A DNA stretch of 64,000 bases from Laetiporus sulphureus 93-53 (Eukaryota > Basidiomycota > Agaricomycetes > Polyporales > Laetiporaceae): contig NW_024468570.1 of the NCBI RefSeq assembly GCF_001632365.1, positions 121,758 through 185,757 of the forward strand. Direction: 5' to 3'. The first letter of the stretch is position 1, and every line of letters starts with the position of its first letter. The notes under the pieces are model-generated. The model was not told the DNA's origin. It ran no database searches and saw only the letters and a list, made by a program, of their open reading frames with translations. This document shows positions 24,874 through 35,847 of the stretch, piece by piece. Both the position numbers and the translations under genes were made by a program.

Positions 24874-25431
24874 TGGGGGGGAATCAGGCGGCCGACAGAG
24901 ATATGATGGTGGTCGCAAGTTAAAAACGTTGCATTCGTGCGGTTCCTGGTCGGTTCATTGAAGCGCTCATTGTGGCAGCGCAAAGACGCGGTTCACGTGT
25001 TATCATGCGAATTGTATACGCGTGGCTATAGAAGGAGCACAATGGCTATTAGAAGCAGCGCAATGGCTATAGAAGTAGCACAATGGCTACGCAACACATC
25101 TTGCTACTTTTCGATGCTTTTCCTTATTTTCTGTGTCAACTTCTTTCTCGCGCAAGATCGCTGCAGCATTGTGCGAAAGGCAGGATCGGCATGCAAACAT
25201 GTAAAGAGGAGCACTCTCGTCCAACTGAACAACCGCCAGATACGTAAATAACGGACGACAGCCATATGCATCACGATTTCGAATATGTCGCTCGTTACAG
25301 GGGGTTTCACAGCGATTAACACACAGCAACATGAAATTCTGCTCCATGATAGGTTTCACAACCTCTGATCTTCTATTGATACATATAATCAAGTCGCGAT
25401 CAGTCCGCCCTACGACCAACCCATTCCGCTC
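24874..25431. other. intergenic region at the left edge of the AKR duplication
   Basis: About 560 bp between the membrane protein start and the AKR copy 1 stop codon. It holds the 20-21 bp tandem repeat and, from about 25010 rightward, sequence shared with the corresponding flank of AKR copy 2 (from about 27990). Confidence 0.6.
25022..25090. repeat. 20-21 bp tandem repeat, about 3.3 copies
   Basis: The unit TGGCTATAGAAGNAGCNCAA is repeated three times and followed by TGGCTAC, with a one-base length change in the middle unit. The matching flank of the second duplication unit (about 28000-28030) has only one diverged copy (GTGGTTATTAGAAGTAATCG), so the array arose or shrank after the duplication. 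Confidence 0.8.
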
Positions 25432-27181
25432 TCACAGCCTACCAAAAGGATCAAGTGGCGGGCGGCCAAACGTCGCCTACATCAATCACTGTCAGCTTCG
25501 GTAGCCAACACAACACAAGGCGGAGACTCACCTGAGGAGCCGGCTTGTTAGCCAGGATGGCCTCGATCTTTTCCACAACCTCCGGCGTGAGTTTGGGGAG
25601 GACATCCAGTGCCTTGAGATTGTCGACGATCTGCTCCGGCTTAGACGCGCCCAGGATAATCGTGGAAGTGTTGGGGTTTTTCGCCACCCAAGCAAGGGCG
25701 AGATGCGAGACCTTGCAATCCAGTTCTGTAAGGCGAGAATAAATAACGTATAAATTGACGGCAAAGCATATTCCCAGGTACCGTTCTCCGCAAACTCCGC
25801 GATGGTCTTGATCTTCGCCAGCATCTGCTCGCCTTCAGGGGTACCGAGCATCGCAGCCTGATCCTTGTATTGTTGCTCCTGCGAAACGGCGAGACGCGAA
25901 TCCGGGGGAATGCCGTTGTTGTACTGTCGTGAACGAAACAATCAGAAGTTGCCATGGGTGATCTGTGGACACGCATTACCTTGCCGGTTAGGAGGCCGGC
26001 AGCGAGAGCGGAGTACACCGCAGTTCCCGTACCGTACTTGCGGTAGATAGGGCTGTGTAAGAGGGTCTAAGTGATCTGTATACATAATGTTGGCATCTTC
26101 ATGACTTACGCATATTCTTTCTCCGGGCGCTCCCGATGCAGCATGCTGCAGGCGTGTCAGGACGTTGGTTTAGCTCTCAATTCGACGCCACGAGACGTAC
26201 TGATGTCTACATTGCTCCGCAACAGGGCCCACCAAATCAAGCTTGTCGGCAACATCTGAAGCGGAAAGCGATCATTGACAGTCAAACTCAGCCGCGGATA
26301 TAATGCATACGGTATGCTTCCTCGATCTCTTCTGCGGACCATTCTGAAGTTGCCCAATAGAACGCCTGCAAAGAACGACTGATTTCAATGCAGTGCTAGT
26401 ATCAATAACAATTTCCCTACCCATCCCTGATTGATCACGTAGTTGAACGCCCGGACGGTCTCTTCCATGGGAACTAATGTGTATATTGCCGATCTTTAGA
26501 GGTCACAATGACTTTGCTTGATCGTACATGCCTGTGCGATCCGGACGATGTGCGAAGATAATATCGACATATTCCAGCCCGAGCCGCTGGAGGCATTCTT
26601 TCATGCCCTCAATGATACTGGACAACCCGTGAGTGACGAACATCCCAGATGAAGCTCTCTCTGACTTACTGCTTCCGCGGCAGTCCCGAGGCATTTGGCG
26701 ACTTATGCGGTCCCCAATACAATTTCGTAGAAATGATCAGATCCGTCCTACGCAGGCCCAGTTCCCGAATCACCCTGCCCCTGGAACGATCGATAAGCAT
26801 GAGAGCATTGTGTTCACCGTGAAGCCCGGTGAGCTTACATCTCCTCCTCCGATCGTCCGGCCGCATAACCCTCGGCAGTATCGAACATGTTGATGCCATG
26901 ATCAAAGGCTGTCTTGAAGATATCCTGTGAGGGCGCCTTATTCAGTGATATTGTGCTAGACCAACAGAACCATGATACGTACCCTGCCAGTGACGGAATC
27001 GCCACGGACAGATCCGCCCAAGGTGAGCCCTGCAGAATGTATTATGCTTCTATCTGCAGCTCCATGCGTCGACGTGCTTACAGCTTCCAAGCGAGAACAG
27101 CGGCACCCGCAGGCCACTGGGCCCCAGCCTCCGGAACGGCATGCCCTTTGCGTCGTACTCGACCTTGACTTCGGTGGACAT
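25432..27181 (-). CDS. aldo-keto reductase, voltage-gated potassium channel beta-subunit-like, copy 1
   Basis: NADPH-dependent reductase of the Kv-beta-like AKR group; the physiological substrate is unknown. Thirteen exons in transcript order: 27181-27082, 27029-26983, 26924-26839, 26780-26670, 26617-26532, 26473-26421, 26365-26311, 26255-26201, 26145-26110, 26052-25980, 25923-25782, 25725-25532, 25476-25432; 360 residues. The catalytic tetrad is visible: Asp64 and Tyr69 (FDTAEGY), Lys97 (ISTK), and His138 (FAHRPD). Near the C-terminus STIILGASKPEQI is the expected NADPH-binding segment. The intron after the HRPD exon (26474-26531) starts with GC in both the best frame-preserving model and by comparison with copy 2, where it starts with GT. 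It is one of two tandem copies with duplicated flanks. Confidence 0.92.
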
Positions 27182-28126
27182 CTCTAGGACTGCCTTCGGA
27201 CGCTATGTGGTGTAGGAGATCGAGCAAGACGAGACCTTGGGCAAGCCGACGTTGACTAAGGACTTGGCGTTTCTGAGCGAAACGCCCGTGGCGTCGCGTC
27301 ATCTGCCAACCGACAGCAAATTCCGTCCCGTTGCAGGGAAGTGGAGGGTGACAATTGACCGGAATCGCTCCGTTTGCCAGCCCTTGTCTTCAAGAGATTC
27401 GGATGGCGATGCGTCATCATATCCTTTTGAAAAAGCCAGAGAGCAGTCTCATTATCCACATCAACTTAGCGCCGCCAGACTTAGTATTGCGTTGCCACGG
27501 AAGGACAGCTCTTTGGGTGAGATTGCCCGAACGCTCGGGCTGCCGTCGTATGACCACTGATGAACGCCGAGATTTCACTGAATGTTATTAGTCGCAGGAA
27601 TCGCGCAAGATGATCCGTATAAACGCAGGAGATTGACTGATAATCCGAAACCCCTTGGAAGCTGGACCCGAGTTACGGGCGCTATATTCTCTGTCGGGCA
27701 TCGAATATTGAGAACACTAAGCTTGGATTTCGCCAGCGATATATCAAGGGTCTGTCGGTCGATAGATCGATGTCATCAGACTGTAACCACATCAGACATA
27801 GCCGCGCGGATGGACTTAATTGAATAACTGTTCCTAGAATGATTTTAGACATCTCACTTGGGACATTATCTCTTGCGAGGTATGACGCCATCACTGTTTT
27901 CCGACATGTGAGCGGCGCAAAGCAAGTATTGTTGAGTCGTCTGTCCAAGTTGAGGCTCCATCATGTGAGTGTTATGAGGCCACGCTGGCGTGCTGTATAC
28001 GCGTGGTTATTAGAAGTAATCGCTGGGACATTCTGCCTCATCCTGGGGTTTCACCGCCTCTGACCTTCTATTTATACATATAATCAGGTCACGATTAGTC
28101 TGCCCCGCGACCATCCTATAGCGCCC
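27182..28126. other. spacer between AKR copies (5' flank of copy 1, 3' flank of copy 2)
   Basis: No gene is supported. The interval up to about 27975 matches the 5' flank of copy 2 (29874-30700), and the rest matches the 3' flank of copy 1. Plus-strand open frames here are not conserved in frame between the two copies, which argues against coding. Confidence 0.65.
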
Positions 28127-30700
28127 TTACAGCCTACCAAATGGATCAAGTGGCGGGCGGCCAAACGTCGCCTACATCAATCACTGTTGATATCTAGTAG
28201 CCAACACAACACAAGGCGAGGACTCACCTGGGGAGCAGGCTTATTTGCCAAAATCGCCTCGATCTTTTCCACAACCTCCGGCGTTAGCTTGGGGAGGACA
28301 TCCAGTGCCCGGAGGTTGTCGACGATCTGCTCCGGCTTAGACGCGCCGAGGATAATCGTGGAGGTGTTGGGGTTTTTCGCCACCCAAGCAAGCGCGAGAT
28401 GTGAGATCTTGCAATCCAGTTCTGGGAGATGAGAATAAATAACGTATAAGTTGACGGCAAAGCCTAACCCCAGGTACCGTTCTCCGCAAACTTTGCGATG
28501 GCCTTGATCTTCGCCAGCATCTGCTCGCCTTCAGGGGTAGCGAGCATCGCGGCCTGATCCTTGAACTGCTGCTCCTGCTCCACAGCGAGACGGGAGTTTG
28601 GAGGAATACCGTTGTTGTACTGTCGTGAACGAAACAGTCAGCAGCAACCATGGGCGATCTCGAACACGCGTACCTTGCCGGTCAGAAGACCGCCAGCGAG
28701 AGCGGAGAACACCGTAGTTCCCGTACCGTACTTGCGGTAGATGGGGCTGGTTAGGAGAGTCTTAGTGATCTAAATACATAATATTGGCATCTTCATGACT
28801 CACGCATATTCTTTCTCTGGGCGCTCCCGATGCAGCATGCTGCAGGCGCGTGTCAGAACAGTTGATATAGCATACGATTCGATGGCGCCACAGGACGTAC
28901 TGATGTTTACATTGCTCCGCAACAGGGCCCATCAAACCAAGCTTGTCGGCAATGTCTGGGTAGAAAAGTGGTCATTCACAGTCAAACTCAGCCGCAGATA
29001 TAATGCATACGGTATGCTTCCTCGATCTCTTCTGCGGACCATTCTGAAGTTGCCCAGTAGAACGCCTGCAAAGAACGACTGATTTCAATGCAGTGCTAGT
29101 ATCAATAACAATTTCCCTACCCATCCCTGATTGATCACGTAGTTAAATGCCCGGACAGTTTCTTCCATAGGAACTGATGTGTATTGACGATCATTACAGG
29201 TCTCGATGCTTTGCTTGATCGTACATACCTGTGCGATCCGGACGATGGGCGAAGATGACATCGACGTAATCGAGCCCTAGCCGCTGGAGGCATTCTTTCA
29301 TGCCCTCAATGATACTGGACAAACCGTGAGCAACGAACATCTCCAACGAAACTCTCATCTGACGTACTGCTTCCGTGACAGTCCCGCGGCATTTGGCGAC
29401 TTATGCGGTCCCCAGAACAATTTCGTAGAAATGATCAGATCCGTCCTACGCAGGCCCAGTTCCCGAATCACCCTGCCCCTGGAACGATCGATAAGCATGA
29501 GAGCATTGTGTTCACCGTGAAGCCCGGTGAGCTTACATCTCCTCCTCCGATCGTCCGGCCGCATAACCCTCGGCAGTATCGAACATGTTGATGCCATGAT
29601 CAAAGGCTGTCTTGATGATATCCTGCGAGAGTGCCTTATTCAATTACATTGTGATAGGCCAACAGAATCATGATACATACCCTGACGGGATCGCCACGGA
29701 CAGATCCGCCCAAGGTGAGCCCTGCGTAATGTATTACTCTTCTATCTGCAGCTCCATGCGTCGACGTGCTTACAGCTTCTAAGCGAGAACAGCGGCACCC
29801 GCAAACCACTGGGTCCCAGCCTCCGGAAAGGCATGCCCTTCGCGTCGTACTCGACCTTGACTTCGGTGGACATCTCTGGGACTGCTTTCGGATGCTATGT
29901 GGTGAAGGAGATCGAGCAAGACGCGACCTTGGACTGGCCGATGTTGCACGAAGCTGGCTTATAACAGGCTACGGCGCATTATACCGGGGGATCCTCGGAA
30001 CCTGTGTCCATAATCTTTGCAAGGACTCTGAGCGAGACGCCCGTGGCGTCGCGTCATCTGACCGTCGGCATTCCGTCCCGTTGCAGGGAAGCGGCGGGCG
30101 ATAATTGACCGGAGTCGCCCCATTTGTCGGCCCTTGTCTTCAATACATTACATCCCTTTGAAAAAGCCAGAGAGCAGTCTCACCATCCACATCAATTTAG
30201 CACCGCCAGTCAATGTTGCATTGCCACGGAAGAACAACAGCAAGAGCTCTTTGGGTGATATGGCCCGAACGCTCGGGCCGCCGTCGTATGACATGGATGA
30301 ACACCGAGATTTCGGTGAATCTTGTCAGTCGCACTGGAAACCGCGCGAAATGATGCGAACAAACGCGAGAGATTGATTGATCATCCAAAATCCCTTGGAC
30401 CCGAGTCACGGGCGCTGTATTCTCTGTCGGGCATCGGGCATTGAGAACGCTGAGCTGGGACTGCGCCAGCAATGTATCAAGGGTCTGTCGGTCAATAGAT
30501 GGATGTCATCAGACTGTAACCGCATCAGACATAGCCGCGCGGATGGACGTACTTGAATAACTGTTCCTAGAATGATTCAGACATCTCACTTGGGGCATTA
30601 TCTCTTGCGAGGTATGACGCCATCGTTGTTTTCCGAGATGGTGAGCGACGCAAAACGAGCATTGTTAAGTAGTCTGTCCAACTTGAAGAGGAGGTACCAA
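27990..30700. repeat. tandem segmental duplication, unit 2
   Basis: Second copy of the block described for 25010-27975. The right end is near the sequence TAAGTAGTCTGTCCAACTTG, matching the last shared block of unit 1 (GAGTCGTCTGTCCAAGTTG). Coding exons are more alike than introns and flanks, consistent with both AKR copies having been under purifying selection. Confidence 0.83.
28127..29873 (-). CDS. aldo-keto reductase, voltage-gated potassium channel beta-subunit-like, copy 2
   Basis: Tandem paralogue of the AKR at 25432-27181 with the same 13-exon layout, about 358 residues. Exon 2 is two codons shorter (GDPVR instead of GDSVTGR). The catalytic Asp, Tyr, Lys and His motifs (FDTAEGY, ISTK, FAHRPD) are all kept, and I found no stop or frameshift. 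Near the N-terminus copy 2 reads FSLRSW where copy 1 reads FSLGSW; the glycine is usually conserved in the first strand of this family, so the change may weaken the protein. The stop is TAA here and TGA in copy 1. All introns appear to have GT-AG ends. Confidence 0.9.
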
Positions 30701-33700
30701 CACCCGATCAAGGCCCCATCAAGTGAACAGCATTACGATCCACCAGCGGGGACCATGTCCGAGGAAAGCAGTTTCCGGATATTCCGCGGTCTGACCAGAT
30801 CTTGATTCATTGTGGAGCCCCTCATAACGCGCGGAAATCATCGAGTGGAGGAGCAAGCAGCGTCACCGTGGAGGAGTCCATGATAGAGCAATGACCAATT
30901 CTCCACGCGTTCCTGTCGTACCGCGCTGAAGCAGAGGCACACACACTGGCCTAGAATAACGGCGTTTGCACACTTCCGCGATACCCAGCTTCGAGACTCA
31001 GAAGCCTGCTCCGCAGCAAAGAAGGAGGAACGGATAATGAAACCGGTCCACAGCCTCTATTTGGCCTTCTGCGCATCTAAGACGGTCTTGGGTATGGGCT
31101 GATCCAGATAGTTCATCCGAAGAACACCGAAGACGTGTTTTCTAGTCGCGGGCCTTCGACGATCAGCATCACGGAGAACAAAAACAGAGACGTACACACG
31201 AGTTGAACGGAGGCTTGCCTAGAGGTTCATGGCACCTTGAGGCAGCCCGGTCGGACTTACAGACGATGTTGATCATAGTCGGGTCATCAACTTCGCCTCT
31301 TAAGAACTTGATCGGCGCTGGGGATTAGTACAGCCTTATCAGTCAGTATCACGATTATCACTAGTCGCTGATGAGTAGCACAGCATGTCGATGGCATAAC
31401 GCCGGTCTTCCAAGATGCGGTCATTCCAAAAAGATATCTTGCAGATTGGTTGGCCAGCGCAGAGGACGAGTCGTGATGCACCGAAAATATACACCAGATG
31501 GTCGTGTTGCACCGCACTTGGAGACACTCTTCTTAGCGGCCGTCTGTTGTGCAGAACGTAATTTGTCGACGGGGACAATCCCGTGAGAACGTCGTGTAGC
31601 CGAGCGCACCACCATGCGGGATATGGACACGGAGCTACGCGGGAAGATCTGGAAAACAAAGCATGCGTTGGAGATGCCCGTCCACGCTGAGCCTTCACGT
31701 CGGCGGCCATCGGCTACTCCACCGCGAACAATGCAACGCGGAGACACAGCCGCGAAGTCGCCACTTGCCGTCCGGAAAGAAGCTAGCATTTCATCAACCA
31801 GGGCTGCCGGCGGAAGGGCGTCACCGAGACAAGGGCTCGTCAATGTGTATGTGGAACACTGCAGCGTTGAGAACACGGTTTGGCTGGCTATGACCGGAGC
31901 GACCGAAATCAAGAGTGTCAGCAGGCCAGGTGGGACATACAATGTGGAACGCCAGGATGGAGACCGTTTGCAGAGATGGGGTTATGGGTGGGCTCAGCTG
32001 AGCGATCCAGCACTTACCGGCAATCTGGATGAGGACCCTGAGAAAAGCGAGCCAATAAAGGCTGTCCTTGTTTGATAGATAGCGTTCATGGGGTGCATCT
32101 ACGCGTATGGGAGCTCGCCCTCGTCGCTCAGTAAAAAAAAGCCAAGATTTGATAGCAGGCTCAACCTCACCTCGGTGTCGTCATCTCAGCGAAGAGAATG
32201 ATGCTAAAAATGCTACTAGCATCACCAATATCCCGAGTCAGCGCGATGATGATACGCCAGAACAACGCTGAGGCGGCGTTCTGTCGGATAGAAGGAACGT
32301 CAAGGATCAAGACACGGCGAGCTAGGCAGTGTGCAGGGCTCGGATGGTTAATGGGCTCTTCCATTCGCACGGGGTGCAACCGGCATTTCACGCTACTTAA
32401 TGCCAGAACGGATGCAGAACATACGGGCGGAGCCTGAAGTACGTAAAGTTGCAGCAACTTCCTAGTATGAAGGCAGATCACTCACGTCCGTGTGATGCCA
32501 CGATGCTCTCGGTTGAACAAAGTGACATACACGTGGAGGCGTGCTTGCTGCATCAAACATGCTTGCTACGGCACTACAGACGCGAATGTATGTTGACATG
32601 CACGAGGAATAACCTTATTGATGATATTGAAGAAAATGAGCTGGGACTCTGGAAATTGAATGGGCCGTGAGATTATTGACGTCGATCATTTGGAGCGGTA
32701 TAACGTTACTGTGGATAACACCGGATGGCAGCCACCAAGACGATGGGGAGTATTTGATATAACAGAGCGCTGTTCCACGTAGGTCATCTTCAACGGTGAT
32801 TACGACTCTGGATGGTATGGTTCCACAGTTCGCGGAGATGACCACATTCTCGCAGTGATATGCATCACAGAAGGTGGCTATGCATTGCTTCTACGCCCTG
32901 ACCGCATCTCCCTTCATCGGCAGCAATGAACAGCGATATCGGCAGCATGGCCATGGCGAATGGGCAGGAGCCTGCGGCCTCTTCCGACTTCCCTTCTTGA
33001 ATCGTTTTGGTCAGAATCTGCCACAACCTGATACGCTTTGCCAGACGCTGCGTTGGGCACATGCTTCATGTCATTTTAGGTTAGTCGAACACGTTCATCT
33101 CGCATGAATGCGAACGAACTTCCGGGGAAGCGCATAGAACCACCATGAGATGAAGAGGCATCAGCATCAAGAACAGCTGCTGTGCGACGAGGCAGGCATG
33201 CATGCATCAGGCTAAGGCAGCACCGCGGTCTCAGGGAAGAGCAAAGAGCCTTTGATGGTGGCGGTAGCGAGCACAACGCGTTCGCTTCCTGGGGAGGAAG
33301 TCCAGTTCCACACCAGCCGTGTCGGAGTTTCCCGACGCCGCCCTGAGGATGAATCAAGCTCCTGAACGGAACGACGATCAACGAGGCGGAGCCTGAAATT
33401 CGCTGGCGGGAGGCCAATCCACGCGTGCGCCCGTCGGTCTCCGACACGGAGGGATCACAAAAATCTCGATATTGTATTCAACGGCCTCGTGCTCGAGTGC
33501 GGCCGAATCTGGATTGTGCACCTCCCGATGCAATGGGTGACACGGCGTATTCCCCACAAGGTGCAATCTGGTGCGGTAGCATCGCACCGCGCTAGAATCG
33601 TCCTCGTCCCTGCTAGCTTGTACGTTGTTCGCGCAGATTGCTGACAGACCTCGTGCTAATGGGCGCCCTCCAACGCCAGTCGCAGGATCCGATTACCGCA

Positions 33701-35847
33701 ACTTGTGGCGCATCATTATTTCCATGGTACTCAGACACAGGGTACGTGCAACAAACGAATGACGTTTGAGGAGCAGTGCATTTGGGCGCTGCGCAGCCGT
33801 TCCCATGAGACCAGAACCATATTCATAGGTGCTGGAGCGCAGAGAAAGGACGCGCCGATATGTCGCAGAACGTCTCGGTAACGGACATTCCTGATGCAGC
33901 CTCGCAGAGACCCGGTGTCAGACACAGGGGAACCCGGCGTCCCGATGTGGGAACGCTCCAAATAGTGCGGCGAGAGTTCGCACTTCTCCCGAACACAAAG
34001 TAGCGGATATCCAATAGGTGCGATGATTCTCTTCGGTGAAGGGTTGCATCAGAATTCTGGGCACAACACGTTTGCTGTGACGTTGCGCGTCGTCCTCTGC
34101 ATAGGGCTTTCACATTTGAGCCATTGCAGAAATGGCCGTCTGCGAGCCATAGTTGTGTTTGTAGCGGCCGGAGCTTTGACCCCGACCGCCTGCTGTGATG
34201 GGGGCGGCATGCCAAGGCACTTGGTGCACCCACTTTTCGCCGCCTTCTTGACCTATCTTCCGTTTTCACCAGGGTTCGACCTCATGTGGACAGTGTTTCA
34301 TCGCGCTTCGCGCAGCAGGCGAAAGCCATGACAGTTTTGGCATCGACGTTGTTCCCAGGAACCGGCGTCTCACATGGCTGCGAACTTAGTGCATATAGCC
34401 AGCAGTCGTGCAGAGTCCACGGATGTTGTTTCTGTCTTCCGCTCCAGAGCCTATGACGATCAAGACCGTCAGTGGGGCCCATTGCCGCTGGGTTGTTCTG
34501 GCTGATCAGGTCGCGTTAAATTTGGCATGCTTTCCTGAAATGAAAGGCGATAAATAAAACCTTGGCAGGTCCAGGTTCAAGCTCTCTCGCATAGTTCCGA
34601 GACTTCCTCGTCAGGTGAGAGGTCTTTGAAGCTTCACTGAACGCACACGTTCTTCGAAGTCCACGGAAGCAGTTTTATACAGTTGACGTATCGCTCCATA
34701 CAGAGTTCAACGCGTTACGATTCGTTCGCCAGCAGTCGACGTAAGATGCTTGCATGCTGGCTGTCCACAATCGCTGTGGGACGATGGATCTCTGCGGTGC
34801 TCTGTCGGGGAAGGCGATCTATCGCGAACTATCGCGAATGCGAGATCGCCATGCGGACGTACGAAGGCTGGGTAGTCAGCAGCTTTGACGCGCTCAGGGA
34901 CGTCGACGGCCATCAACGGCAGTCTGCGGTCCAACCTCACGGGCTGACGCTCAATGGCGCCTCTCGCATAAACAACTCTCCAGTTTCTCTCGGCTGCACC
35001 GGGTGGTTTGAGGCTCCCTGCCGGGTGCTCCTTGATCCGCCTTGCCCTGTGATATATAAGCCATTCCCTTCCCCAGGCAGCCGTTGGAAGGAGAGACGAT
35101 ATCTGTGGTTGGAATCAGGAGATGGTGGTGATCTGACAATAGAGGGCGATTTGGCGGCTGATGGGAGATGGAGGAAGGGCGGCGCGGCCGAACCGTGGAT
35201 TTCCCGTGCCGCGATGCGGATTTACGTACTGGAAAGGATCTAAGTATCGGGCACTTGAGATTCCCGGATGGCCGGTTCCCCAGATTGTTGATGGATCTCA
35301 CCGAGACCATCCCGGCCCCATCTCCAAAAGCCCGTCTGCGAAAGCGCATCCCTATGCTACGACGACAAGGAATGGAGCATTCGCGCAGGAGAGCAGCAAT
35401 ATCAGCATGTGGCGTGGCACTTTGATGGGATGCACCGCGCTGAGCCAAACTGTCGGGCGCTTCCAGACCTGAGGTTCTGAATCGGAGTTTATTTTTCGAA
35501 TCTCGCCCGATTTCTATTCGGCGCGTCAAGTTTGAACTCCGACCAGATTCCGTCGATGATCTCTCTCGCGTTCCTCTTGTCCTCGTTTGCCTTTCTCCTC
35601 TTTCCCTCCTCGACCCACTCAGATCCTTCCGTCGATTTTGCAGCCCTGCCCCTCATACCCATTATCTCCGTTCTCTGTGGTGTTTCATAGCCTTCCCGGT
35701 CTTCACCTTGTGGGTGTCGCCGATATTTATCACATTTTCGACTCATTGACCCCCCTTGAAGTTGTAGATCTGGTCTACCGAAGGCAAGCAAATAAACGAC
35801 GGCCTTGGCTACACCAGACATTGTATTCTGCTGCACAATCTTTATCC
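29874..35847. other. long region without a supported gene
   Basis: The first 0.8 kb is the flank of duplication unit 2. From about 30.7 to 35.5 kb I could not find a chain of exons with a recognisable domain. Open frames are short, overlap on both strands, and several lack an ATG. The last few hundred bases should be promoter and 5' UTR of the GATA factor. The interval may contain lineage-specific genes or decayed elements that cannot be seen without homology search. Confidence 0.45.

Larger units (their letters stand above)
25010..27975. repeat. tandem segmental duplication, unit 1
   Basis: The whole block, AKR gene plus both flanks, recurs as unit 2 at about 27990-30700. Matching flanks include the TACATATAATCA block after the gene stop and, beyond the start codon, the GGGTCTGTCGGTC and GATGTCATCAGACTGTAACC blocks. 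The gene stops lie 2695 bp apart and the gene starts 2692 bp apart, so few indels separate the copies inside the gene. Ends are approximate. Confidence 0.85.

Noticed and set aside
27237..27560. 107-codon plus-strand frame between the AKR copies
   Set aside because: The corresponding sequence in the second duplication unit does not keep this frame, so it is not conserved as coding.
31421..31942. 173-codon minus-strand frame beginning with a signal-peptide-like hydrophobic stretch
   Set aside because: The frame starts at TTG rather than ATG, has no splice-linked partner exons and no known domain, and overlaps a plus-strand frame of similar length.
34683..35243. 186-codon plus-strand frame
   Set aside because: No recognisable domain, overlapped by a long minus-strand frame, and no splice partners; more likely upstream DNA of the GATA factor.
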